Of a DNA stretch of 64,000 nt, positions 1-8,279 are shown piece after piece; position 1 is the stretch's first letter, and each line of letters begins with the position of its first letter. Below the pieces are notes generated by a model. The model was not told the origin of the DNA and made no database searches. It saw only the letters and a program-made list of their open reading frames with translations. Source of the stretch: Rhodopirellula sp. (GTDB lineage: Bacteria; Planctomycetota; Planctomycetia; Pirellulales; Pirellulaceae); the NCBI GenBank assembly GCA_002689655.1, contig NZHC01000083.1, positions 44,361-108,360 of the forward strand, read 5' to 3'. The position numbers and the translations under genes were made by a program.

Positions 1-473
1 GTCGGATTGATCACAGCAATGCCAGTGCACCCATCGTTGAGCAAAAGATCCTCGAAGTCCAGAAGAATGCTCTTGAGCACGGAGATGTCAATATGTTCAC
101 GGTAGAGGTCCTCTTGATCATTTCCGGCGTGATGGCTTGTTTCCAGAACAACATCGACGGTCGACCCAAGCGGCTCAATCAGGTCCAAGAATAAGCTCAT
201 CAATGCATGACGCGTAGCTGAAGCCATGATGACCGGTGTTCGCGTACCATTGGTTTCATTGATGTACTCGTCAAAGCGGTAGCCTTGCTTGGGAACGATT
301 TGAAGATCGTAGGATGGCCGAATCGCGTCCGTGAGGTCAAAGACACCGTAAGAATCAATTCCCATGTGGGTCTGAAGTTCATCGTCTGAGAGTGACTCAA
401 AACTGCCGTTTGCATCGCTCTTGATAGTGTCGTTGGCCACGCCACTGCGAAGGATGCGTTTCAGAAAGCCCAT
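1..473 (-). CDS. Unknown conserved-looking protein, N-terminal part only (runs off left edge)
   Basis: Reading the minus strand from an ATG at 473 gives an open frame that leaves the window after 157 codons without a stop, so only the N-terminus is present. It starts MGFLKRILRSG, has no signal peptide or membrane span, and is acidic, with an SDDEL segment near residue 30, a DLTDAIRPSYDLQIV segment near residue 50 and a hydrophobic helix-like stretch around LMSLFLDLIEPLG. The long open frame and ordinary codon mix support a real gene. I do not recognise the family, and the missing C-terminus could hold the diagnostic domain. It is divergent from nothing: its upstream neighbour, the Nudix gene, lies on the same strand 418 bases away. 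Confidence 0.7.
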   Translation of the reverse strand, partial: MGFLKRILRSGVANDTIKSDANGSFESLSDDELQTHMGIDSYGVFDLTDAIRPSYDLQIVPKQGYRFDEYINETNGTRTPVIMASATRHALMSLFLDLIEPLGSTVDVVLETSHHAGNDQEDLYREHIDISVLKSILLDFEDLLLNDGCTGIAVINP

Positions 474-891
474 GATGAATTGCCGATCTCGGTTGCGAAC
501 TAGAAATTGAGGAGCGAGTGGATGGTTGCGTTGCCGCTCACATCGAATCGCTGACACCCAACATTAGGTCACTTCAGCGTGCAGGTTTGCCGAACCGGTG
601 TTAGCTTCCGGGAAAGGTTTGCCAACCCCAACCGCAAAAGGCGGATAACCGCTTCAGCGGCTACTGTCCGCAAAATCCGCAACAATCAAAGTTGCAACTT
701 CGGTTTTCCCGTCAACGAGAATTTGGCAAATAGCCTGCAAAAAAGCTTATTGCAGCCATGCTTCTTGTTTCCCAGAGCCGTACAAGGAAACGACGTATCA
801 CTTTGCCCCCGATATCCTGTCCTCATGAAATAGTGCAATCGGACTCAACCGGTAGATGTTGTGGGCGTCGAATCCAGTCGCAGCAGCGGAA
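474..891. other. Intergenic, no gene seen
   Basis: Between the Nudix gene and the partial gene at the left edge, both on the minus strand. It should hold the promoter of the partial gene. A short GC hairpin (ccgc/gcgg at 649-660) is the only structure noticed. No convincing coding frame. Confidence 0.5.
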
Positions 892-1359
892 TTAAGCTGA
901 GTTGGGGGTGGTTACGCGTTGACCGAGATCGAGATGATGGGCCACCGATTCCAGTAAGGAATCAATGGTTTGGACTTGAATGTGATGGGGTGGCTGCCAT
1001 CGGTGCCAGCATGCAGAAGAATGTTCCGTCAGAATCAAGTCAGGTTTCTTGTCCAGAAAACCCAAAAAGTAGCGAACTTGTTTTTCATACCATTGGCTGC
1101 CCATCTCTGAATATTGAACTTGGTAGAACAGGTCAAATTCAAATTTTGGGTCGATCTCGATCGCATTAGCAGCAATCCCAGTTTCTTCCTCAGTTTCCCT
1201 GAGAGCAGTTTCCAGAAATGATTCTCCCTCATCGCAATGGCCTTTTGGCAGATCCCATCGGGTTGGGTGACGCATCAGTAGAAATTCGAGCGAATCTGGT
1301 GGTCCCGTCATCAATAAAATACCTGCTGCCGTAACTCTTTTCGCGGAAGAGATTTTCAT
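892..1359 (-). CDS. Nudix hydrolase (Ap4A-hydrolase-like)
   Basis: A 155-residue protein with a complete Nudix box near residues 40-62: G, five residues, E, seven residues, then RETEEETGI, which fits the G-x5-E-x7-RE-U-x-EE-x-G-U signature for Mg-dependent hydrolysis of nucleoside diphosphate-X compounds. The segment RWDLPKGH just before the box and the small size resemble the bis(5'-nucleosyl)-tetraphosphatase branch of the family, which removes dinucleoside polyphosphates; that substrate is inference. There is no signal peptide, so it is cytoplasmic. The ATG at 1359 gives MKISSAKRVTAAG and runs straight into the Nudix fold, so the start is well placed. It is divergent from the adenosyltransferase gene, with about 95 bases shared as promoter region. 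Confidence 0.9.
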   Translation of the reverse strand: MKISSAKRVTAAGILLMTGPPDSLEFLLMRHPTRWDLPKGHCDEGESFLETALRETEEETGIAANAIEIDPKFEFDLFYQVQYSEMGSQWYEKQVRYFLGFLDKKPDLILTEHSSACWHRWQPPHHIQVQTIDSLLESVAHHLDLGQRVTTPNSA

Positions 1360-1453
1360 GCCTTGTCGTTTATCACGAGTTCCCTAAAAAGGACTATCTT
1401 ACGTGATCTTCAGCCAAAGGTTGCTGGAGTGGGTCTTACCTCATGAGTCATCT

Positions 1454-2023
1454 ATGAAGATTTATACGCGGACTGGCGATACTGGAAGCACGGGTCTATT
1501 TGGCGGGCCAAGAGTGGCCAAGGATGATGATCGAATCGAAGCTTATGGCACGGTTGATGAGTTGAATGCGGCGATCGGAACCGCCAGATCGGCGGATTTG
1601 GGGGATGTCGTCGATTCGCAACTGGAGGTCATCCAACATGCACTATTCGCAATTGGTGCCGAATTGGCGACTCCCGAGCCCGATGATCACAGCATGAGGA
1701 TCATTTCGAATGCTCACATTGGCCAATTGGAGCAGTGGATTGATGACCACGAGGGCGATCTGAAGCCCCTTCAGCAATTTATTCTCCCCGTTGGCGACGC
1801 CGGTGCAACTCATTTGCACCTTGCCAGAGCGATTTGCCGCCGAGCTGAACGGCGGGTGGTCACGTTGGTTCGCAGGCACGAAACAAGCGTTTCCGAGGAG
1901 TTGATCATTTATTTGAATCGTCTCAGTGATTTACTTTTTGTGCTCACGCGTTCCGTGAATCAGTTGCGCGGGGTAGAAGATGTAGAATGGGTGAAGCCTG
2001 ATGGTCTGTCAAAGCGTTCCTAG
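1454..2023 (+). CDS. Cob(I)yrinic acid a,c-diamide adenosyltransferase, PduO type
   Basis: Transfers the adenosyl group of ATP to reduced corrinoid, making adenosylcobalamin in the cytoplasm. The N-terminus carries the family's nucleotide-binding segment, KIYTRTGDTGSTGLFGG, followed by RIEAYGTVDELNAAIG, and the C-terminal helix has YLNRLSDLLFVLTR, all typical of PduO/MMAB trimers. I place the start at the ATG at 1454, because the family begins right at MKIYTRTGD; the frame is open upstream to 1403 but that extension is not family-like. The product is 189 residues, normal for the family. No cobalamin riboswitch is evident upstream and there are no other cobalamin genes in the window, so it probably serves B12 salvage or a B12 enzyme elsewhere. 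Confidence 0.93.
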   Translation: MKIYTRTGDTGSTGLFGGPRVAKDDDRIEAYGTVDELNAAIGTARSADLGDVVDSQLEVIQHALFAIGAELATPEPDDHSMRIISNAHIGQLEQWIDDHEGDLKPLQQFILPVGDAGATHLHLARAICRRAERRVVTLVRRHETSVSEELIIYLNRLSDLLFVLTRSVNQLRGVEDVEWVKPDGLSKRS

Positions 2024-2231
2024 GCCGCGGATGTGCGGAAATACCCGTTGGAATTCCAATTTTGAGGCTTCCATCTGGGGTATCGCAAACGATCCACGAC
2101 ATTCGTGGGTTCTTTTATGGATTTCTGACGTCGAAGCTCATGTTCATGTTTTTGCCCGTCTGGTTCGATGGCCGGTCGGGTGTACAATGAGCCGTCTAAG
2201 AAAGAAGCAACCTTTGCCCGTCGTGAGGTAA

Positions 2232-2576
<345 letters not shown>

Positions 2577-2805
2577 CGGACAGATGTTCGCCGTGGTCTA
2601 ACCGTTGGTTTCGTAGACTGGGTTAGAATTACAGACGTGGTCTCACAGATGTGAGCATGGTGAATCTGATGCCCAGTTGCGTAGATCGCTTGTGAACGCA
2701 GTGATTGCTAGACGGAATGTTTTCAACCAGCGGTGTGCTTGTCCCATGAAATGTCTGAGTTAGGACATAGATGCCCCTCTCTGCGCCCGCTCTGAGTAGC
2801 CTCCC

Positions 2806-5430
2806 ATGTCGATGAGACCGATCGTCTTGCGCTGTCGCGCGGTACTCGAAGAGGGACGAAGAAAAGCCTTCGAGCAACATAGCTCGGGCACTCCCGGGAT
2901 GCAGGTTTCGACTCTGCTAGCTGATCTCTATGACGATGTTGTGCTCGATATCTGGCATGAAGCAATCCGAGAGCACGCGACGGATGAACGTCTGACCGGA
3001 CTCTCGTTAATCGCTCATGGGGGATTTGGAAGACGTGATTTGGCTCCCTACAGCGATGCCGATTTGATGCTGTTGGCCACGCCAAAAGCTGAGAGCTTGG
3101 CCATTAAGATTGCTGGTAATCTGCAAAAGGATATCGGGGATTCGGGAATTGATCCCGGGTTTTCTTTCCGTACTGCCAACGAAGCATGCCGAATGGCCTG
3201 GGAGGATCCGGTCATTTATTCCTCGCTTTCCGAGTCACGTTTGCTTGCAGGTAGTTTGCGACTTTACAGCAAGTATTTTTATGCGTTCCGACATGGAGCA
3301 ATGCGACGCAGTTCAGAGATTGTCAAAAAAGTGGTTGCCGCTCGTCGTGAAGAACGCGGCAAATGGGGTGACACGGCCTATCTCTTAAGACCGAATGTCA
3401 AACGGTCCCGTGGTGCATTGCGAGATATTCAGCTCATCCGATGGATCGGTTTTGCACGCTATGGTGAGACTGAGTTGGAGAGGCTTGTCAAGCTGGGTGC
3501 TCTGCCGGAAGAAGATTATAGCTATTTAAGGAAAGCCTATGCGTTCATGCTGCGACTTCGTCATGAGCTACATTTTCGTGAGGGCAAGACCCTCGATGTG
3601 CTTGATCGCGGGACGCAGTTGGAGATTGCTGACGAGTGGGGGTATGAGGGCAGTGAAGGCATTTTGCCCGTTGAGCAATTCATGCAGGACTATTTTGATA
3701 ACACACGTAATGTGCGGTACGCTGCCGCCTACTTTGTTGACGATGCGCAAAGTCGACCATTGGTTCATCGTGCGATTGAATCGGTGTTATCAAAGCAGGT
3801 GGCTGAGCACATCCGCATGGGACCAACTCATATTTGGGTACCCAAGGATTACCTCGAACAATTCGCTGCCAGCCTTCCGAGTATTCTGCGTTTGATGAGT
3901 CTTGCTAATCAACATTGTCGACGAATCACCCATGAAACCTGGCAGGCGATCAGACAGGCAATGCAGGATCGTGTATCACGACCACCTGATTTGGAAACGA
4001 TTGAAGCGTTTCTTTCCCTTCTGAGTCGCCCTGGACGTCTGGCCCCACTTCTTAGGCGGTTGCATGAGCTAAGGGTCATCGAGCAATTGATACCTGAATT
4101 CAAACACATGCGGGGACTGCTTCAGTTCAATGCGTATCATAAGTATACCGTCGACGCGCACAGTTTTCGGGCTGTAGAAGCTGCTACGGAGTTGCAGCAT
4201 GCCGAGGGCGGCATGGGGCGGCGGTACCGCCGGCTTGCCGAAAAACGTTTACTGCACTTGGCATTGCTGATTCACGATATTGGAAAGGGTTATGAGGAAG
4301 ATCATTCCATCGTTGGAGCAAGAATTGCAAAGGAAACAGCTAAGCGGTTGAACCTAGATCCTGTGACGGCTGAAACACTTGAGTGGTTGGTACTCAAGCA
4401 TTTGGCGGTCAATGTAGTTGCCTTTCGACATGATCTCAGTGATCCGCAAATCGTGCTGGCATTTGCGGCGGAGGTCGGGTCGATCCGCCGCTTGGAGTTG
4501 TTGGTTGTCCACACGTACGCGGATCTGGTGGCTGTAGGACCGGGGGTGGCAACTGACTGGAAGGTCAATCTGATAGAAGATCTTTACAAACGCACGCGTC
4601 GTTACTTTGATTCAGGAAGTCTACCAGGCAGTCCTGATGATCCCGAGATTGAATTGAAACGCTCGGCAGTTCGCGCGCATTTACAACAACTGAACTCCTA
4701 CGAGCAGTGTGTAAAACTGCTTGATCGGATGCCATTGTCATTGCTTAGTCGCGCAGACTCCGATCATCTTGCGAAGCAGATCGAACTTGTCGTTTGTAAT
4801 CTCGGGGACGGAGCCAAGTGCACAAGCAGCTACGATGAACGATTCAATGCCATGCGTTACACGGTTATTCGACGCGAGGATGAACATTCCATCGGAACAT
4901 TCGCTCGGGCGACGGGTGTGCTTAGCACCAGTGGTTTGACAATTTTGCGTGCTCAGATCGAAACCGTTGGTGACTTGGCATGGGATAATTATTGGGTAAC
5001 AGACCTAGACTGTCCCGACGGACAGCCGGCCGAGTCACGCCACGAAACCATTTGCGCTCGCGTTTGTCATCTCTTGGATTCACCCGATGAGCCACTTCCC
5101 GCTCATAGACGCAGGTGGGATTCCAAGAATCCGCGCGAGGGAGAGAGTGTAAACGTCCTTCCAACCAAAGTCGTCTTCGATAATGAGACGGTCGCGCGGT
5201 ACACGATTCTCTCGTTCTTTGCCTATGACGAGGTTGGGCTGTTATATCAAATTGCAGTGACGCTGGCGAAAATGAATGTCGTACTCCATTTTGCTAAGAT
5301 TGATACACACCTCGATCAGGTAGCTGACGTATTTTACGTGTCTGAGCCGAATGGCTCGAAGTTCACTAACCCCGAAAGACGCGCAGAGATCCGAAGTGAA
5401 CTATTAAGCATCTGTTCTCAGGTGACCTGA
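2806..5430 (+). CDS. glnD: [Protein-PII] uridylyltransferase/uridylyl-removing enzyme
   Basis: Bifunctional nitrogen sensor, 874 residues and so of normal GlnD length. The nucleotidyltransferase domain near the N-terminus shows GGFGRRDLAPYSDADLML at residues 72-89, with the G-G-x-G-R and D-x-D metal-binding elements (D84, D86) that uridylylate PII on its T-loop Tyr. An HD phosphohydrolase domain around residues 485-510 (HLALLIHDIGKGYEEDHS) removes UMP. Two ACT domains fill the last 180 residues (EHSIGTFARATGVLSTSGLTIL and YTILSFFAYDEVGLLYQIAV regions) and should bind glutamine. Its substrate GlnB is encoded just upstream, in the same orientation. The 229-base gap could hold its own promoter, so co-transcription is uncertain. 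Confidence 0.96.
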   Translation: MSMRPIVLRCRAVLEEGRRKAFEQHSSGTPGMQVSTLLADLYDDVVLDIWHEAIREHATDERLTGLSLIAHGGFGRRDLAPYSDADLMLLATPKAESLAIKIAGNLQKDIGDSGIDPGFSFRTANEACRMAWEDPVIYSSLSESRLLAGSLRLYSKYFYAFRHGAMRRSSEIVKKVVAARREERGKWGDTAYLLRPNVKRSRGALRDIQLIRWIGFARYGETELERLVKLGALPEEDYSYLRKAYAFMLRLRHELHFREGKTLDVLDRGTQLEIADEWGYEGSEGILPVEQFMQDYFDNTRNVRYAAAYFVDDAQSRPLVHRAIESVLSKQVAEHIRMGPTHIWVPKDYLEQFAASLPSILRLMSLANQHCRRITHETWQAIRQAMQDRVSRPPDLETIEAFLSLLSRPGRLAPLLRRLHELRVIEQLIPEFKHMRGLLQFNAYHKYTVDAHSFRAVEAATELQHAEGGMGRRYRRLAEKRLLHLALLIHDIGKGYEEDHSIVGARIAKETAKRLNLDPVTAETLEWLVLKHLAVNVVAFRHDLSDPQIVLAFAAEVGSIRRLELLVVHTYADLVAVGPGVATDWKVNLIEDLYKRTRRYFDSGSLPGSPDDPEIELKRSAVRAHLQQLNSYEQCVKLLDRMPLSLLSRADSDHLAKQIELVVCNLGDGAKCTSSYDERFNAMRYTVIRREDEHSIGTFARATGVLSTSGLTILRAQIETVGDLAWDNYWVTDLDCPDGQPAESRHETICARVCHLLDSPDEPLPAHRRRWDSKNPREGESVNVLPTKVVFDNETVARYTILSFFAYDEVGLLYQIAVTLAKMNVVLHFAKIDTHLDQVADVFYVSEPNGSKFTNPERRAEIRSELLSICSQVT

Positions 5431-5804
5431 ATGGTCGAAAACCCGATGTCCTGCCAGAGGAAGTACGGGTTAGGTAAAGAATGAGTGAACTGCCGCGTAA
5501 GTTGAGTTGGCGATTCACAAGGATGAGTCGTTCGTTTATCGGTCGGTTTACATCCCTTTCTAGGGATTTCGCTTGCAGACAATGAAAGGCGCGGCGATGC
5601 TTCAATTGGTTCGTGCTCGGTGATTGTTGGCTGATGCCTTGTAGCAGCTGAACTGGGATTCTTTTTGCTTTATAAAAATCCTTCTTTCTATCACCAGAGT
5701 CAATGATTCGATCAAAGGCGAAAAGCCATGGTGAGGTCGATTGCAATTGAAGATACAGCGAAACCCGAAATTTTACGTTTTTTCCAGACACGGACGGTCT
5801 TTCT
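5431..5804. other. Intergenic, weak hairpin, possible short ORF
   Basis: Separates glnD from a secreted-protein gene. A six-base stem (atccct/agggat, 5552-5567) has no T-run after it. A 34-codon frame at 5481-5585 has an AGG-containing stretch upstream and encodes a basic peptide (MSELPRKLSWRFTRMSRSF start); too little supports it to call it a gene. Confidence 0.4.
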
Positions 5805-6479
5805 ATGCGTATTCAAGCTCTCACGCTGTTGATGCTGGCAACTCTCATCTCGAGTGTGACTGCCAACGATAATGTCACACGTCTTTTGGCCGACCTAAGT
5901 TTTGGCGAGGCAATGACATCGGATGAAGCCACATCTGTTTCAAAGAGGCTTCAACCAGCTAAGCAGCCGGTTGCAAAGCCTGTGATTGAGAAAGCTGCGA
6001 TCGCGAAAGCAGATCCCGTTCCCAATCTTGCCGGCTTACCAACTTTCTCTAAACGCGTCGCAGCGGGACCTATCTTGCAGTTGCCACCGGAAAACGGTCC
6101 CCAAGCTGTCTTGCAACTTCCGGTGCCCGCAACTGTGCCACTCGTGGAAATCAAGCTCTCCAAGGTGACGGAAGCAAGCCCACCCAAGGTGGCTCTCATG
6201 CAGCCAACTGAGACCACATCAGTAGGGCATCGCCAATACAGCCTGGCCTGCGAGTCCCGCGCCTACGAGCGCGGAATCGTTTGTCGGACTCGAGTCTCGC
6301 CTAAACTGCCAACTTCCACATTTTTGCAGTATTTCAGGGGCAATCCTTGTTACTCAAACGTTTGGGATGGATATCGCTACGATTGCGGCTCACACCATTC
6401 ACAGCTGCACAGTGAGTGTGGCAGTGTCAAAGGGAAACATTCTGGCTACCAAGGCTGCGATATCCAAAAACGCCGCTAG
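5805..6479 (+). CDS. Unknown secreted Cys-containing protein
   Basis: A 224-residue protein that starts MRIQALTLLMLATLISSVTA, a clean signal peptide with a likely cut after ANDN-preceding Ala, so it is exported. The middle is low-complexity and rich in Ala, Pro, Lys and Val (residues 45-120), which looks like a flexible linker. The C-terminal 80 residues hold seven cysteines (CESRAYERGIVCR, NPCYSNVWDGYRYDC, HSECGSVKGKH, YQGCD) and probably form a small disulphide-bonded domain. I do not recognise it. It stands alone between glnD and a convergent operon, and a strong inverted repeat at 6629-6665 lies downstream. Secretion is well supported; function is unknown. Confidence 0.7.
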   Translation: MRIQALTLLMLATLISSVTANDNVTRLLADLSFGEAMTSDEATSVSKRLQPAKQPVAKPVIEKAAIAKADPVPNLAGLPTFSKRVAAGPILQLPPENGPQAVLQLPVPATVPLVEIKLSKVTEASPPKVALMQPTETTSVGHRQYSLACESRAYERGIVCRTRVSPKLPTSTFLQYFRGNPCYSNVWDGYRYDCGSHHSQLHSECGSVKGKHSGYQGCDIQKRR

Positions 6480-6628
6480 GCTGGAAAACAGACAGCCGAG
6501 CTTAGCTGTCTCAAAAAAAGTTCCATGCTGCGCTAGTTCTGCTGCAGTCGCCTCGCAATATATGCCGATGACACTCATACCATGGATTGGGAGGGTGGAA
6601 CGATCGGTGCCATCGTTCCAGCATTGAT

Positions 6629-6665
6629 GGGCCATGGTGAGGCAGGGAGGGCTTCACCATGGCCC
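6629..6665. repeat. Perfect 12-bp inverted repeat
   Basis: The arms gggccatggtga (6629-6640) and tcaccatggccc (6654-6665) are exact reverse complements around a 13-base loop. No T-run follows on the plus strand, though the sequence turns T/C-rich (ttctctatttgg). It may end transcription of the secreted-protein gene 150 bases upstream, or be a protein-binding site. Confidence 0.7.
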
Positions 6666-6799
6666 TTCTCTATTTGGTCACTCTGCTTTTACTGAATGTA
6701 AAAGCACTCGACGGCACAAGAGAGAAGGGCTGACGAGCCAGATGGTTGATTGGCTCTCAGGAAATCAGATTCGGCGTCCATTAAGGTACAGAGACACCG

Positions 6800-6841
6800 A
6801 AAAAAACAGCCGCCAGTGCAACAAGCAACTGACGGCTGTTT
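6800..6841 (-). terminator. Intrinsic terminator of the ECF/DUF1501 operon
   Basis: Arms aaacagccg (6804-6812) and cggctgttt (6833-6841), with inner cagt/actg pairing, form a stem-loop. Read on the minus strand, the stem runs into seven Ts (complement of 6800-6806). It sits 31 bases past the stop of the DUF1501 gene, the last gene of the minus-strand operon. Confidence 0.85.
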
Positions 6842-6871
6842 CGTTTTGCTGATTTTGACTAGCTGATATTA

Positions 6872-8173
6872 TTAGAAGAGCTTGTCGATGATCCCACCGT
6901 CTCGTACCAGCGTGATGGGTCGTCCTGTGCTGGTGTCGTATTCCATTGTGGGGTCGATGCCGAGGTTGTGATAAAAACTGGCAGCAACATCATCAGGTGA
7001 GATTCCCTCATGTCGTGGGCCTGATGCATTGTCATCGCTCTCGCCAATGACTTGGCCACCCTTGACGGCACCGCCAGCCATCAACATGAACATGCAACGC
7101 GGATAGTGATCCCGTCCACCTTCAACGCTCCTGGAGTTAATTTTGGGGGTTCGTCCAAATTCACCGGTCACAAAAACGGCGGTTGTTTCCAAAAGACCTC
7201 TTTGCTCCAAGCCTGTCAGTAAGCCGCTGAGACCAGCATCCAGCTTGGGCAAATTATTGTCCTTCAGCTTACTGAAGTTGTCAGTGTGAGTATCCCATCC
7301 ACCAAGTTGCACACTGACAAGTCGAACTCCGGATTCAACCAAACGTAGAGCTAGCATGCAGCTCTGACCAAATGACTCTTCACCAAATTGTTTGGAGAAG
7401 CTTTCGGGTTCTTGGCTGATATCAAAAGCTTTCCGAGCGCGAGCCGATGTGATCATCGAGTAAGCCTGATCGCCAAATTTATCCAAACCTTCCAGCAACT
7501 GATCGTTCTTTTCCAAGCCAGCGAATCGACGATCCAATTTTTTCAGTAGGGTTTGACGTCTTTGTACTTCATCAATACCAATGCCTCCACCCAACGAGAT
7601 TCCACGCACAGAGAATGGTTCGCCAAAGTCTGGCGATGAATTCGTCTCGAGAGCTGCATATCGGATTCCAAGAAAGCCAGCACCTTGCCCGGCTTTTGGA
7701 ACAGCAACAAGACTTGGAATGTCATCTTCACTTGGTTGTTCTTTGGAAAGCACGGATCCGTAACTGGGATACTCGAGCGCCGGAATTGGCTTGCTGCCTG
7801 TATTGACATATTCGCGCCCCAGACGGTGAGCGGCCAGTGTATGGCTCACCCCTCGTAGAATTGCAAATTTATCGGCAACGGCAGCTAGCTTTGGCAAGTG
7901 TTCCGATATTTGAATACCTGGCACGTTGGTGGCGATGGGATTGAAACTGCCACGGAATTCACTGGCCGCGCCAGGTTTCATATCGAACGTATCCAAATGT
8001 GACGGGCCACCGGGCAATTCGATAAAGATTGCCCGGTCTGCGCGTCCGGGCTGAATTTGTCCGGCATGTGCCATTTGCATGTAGTTGCTCAAGGTCAATC
8101 CACCGAGGGACAATACTCCCGCCCTCAGCATATCTCGACGTTGCATCCCGTCACATGTGCGATGTAGTTTCAT
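6872..8173 (-). CDS. DUF1501 family protein (Tat-exported)
   Basis: A 433-residue member of the DUF1501 family, which is greatly expanded in planctomycetes and has an alkaline-phosphatase/sulfatase-like fold; its reaction is unknown. The N-terminus reads CDGMQRRDMLRAGVLSLGGL, a twin-arginine type signal with RR before a hydrophobic stretch, so it is probably exported folded. Family segments visible include IFIELPGGPSHLDTFDMKPG, LGGWDTHTDNFSKLK, and FGRTPKINSRSVEGGRDHYP, the last with the conserved GRDH near the C-terminus. It is the last gene of the five-gene minus-strand operon and lies 106 bases past the DUF1549/DUF1553 gene, the usual partner. The two are thought to act together in the periplasm; the substrate cannot be read from the sequence. 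Confidence 0.93.
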   Translation of the reverse strand: MKLHRTCDGMQRRDMLRAGVLSLGGLTLSNYMQMAHAGQIQPGRADRAIFIELPGGPSHLDTFDMKPGAASEFRGSFNPIATNVPGIQISEHLPKLAAVADKFAILRGVSHTLAAHRLGREYVNTGSKPIPALEYPSYGSVLSKEQPSEDDIPSLVAVPKAGQGAGFLGIRYAALETNSSPDFGEPFSVRGISLGGGIGIDEVQRRQTLLKKLDRRFAGLEKNDQLLEGLDKFGDQAYSMITSARARKAFDISQEPESFSKQFGEESFGQSCMLALRLVESGVRLVSVQLGGWDTHTDNFSKLKDNNLPKLDAGLSGLLTGLEQRGLLETTAVFVTGEFGRTPKINSRSVEGGRDHYPRCMFMLMAGGAVKGGQVIGESDDNASGPRHEGISPDDVAASFYHNLGIDPTMEYDTSTGRPITLVRDGGIIDKLF

Positions 8174-8279
8174 GAAAATGACTCGTTGTTTGACAGTTGA
8201 TTCAGGGTTTATTTGGTTGACATAGGAAAAGCTTGGTGGCGTTGCGTCGCAACATCCGTGCCAGCATGGAAAAGTCAGC

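Larger units (their letters stand above)
6480..6871. other. Convergent intergenic region with two hairpins
   Basis: Between the secreted-protein gene (plus) and the DUF1501 gene (minus). It holds the perfect inverted repeat at 6629-6665 and the intrinsic terminator at 6800-6841, described separately. I see no coding frame that resembles a gene. Confidence 0.6.

Noticed and set aside
5481-5585. 34-codon basic peptide frame downstream of glnD
   Set aside because: A modest AGG upstream only; no conservation can be checked and no context supports it.
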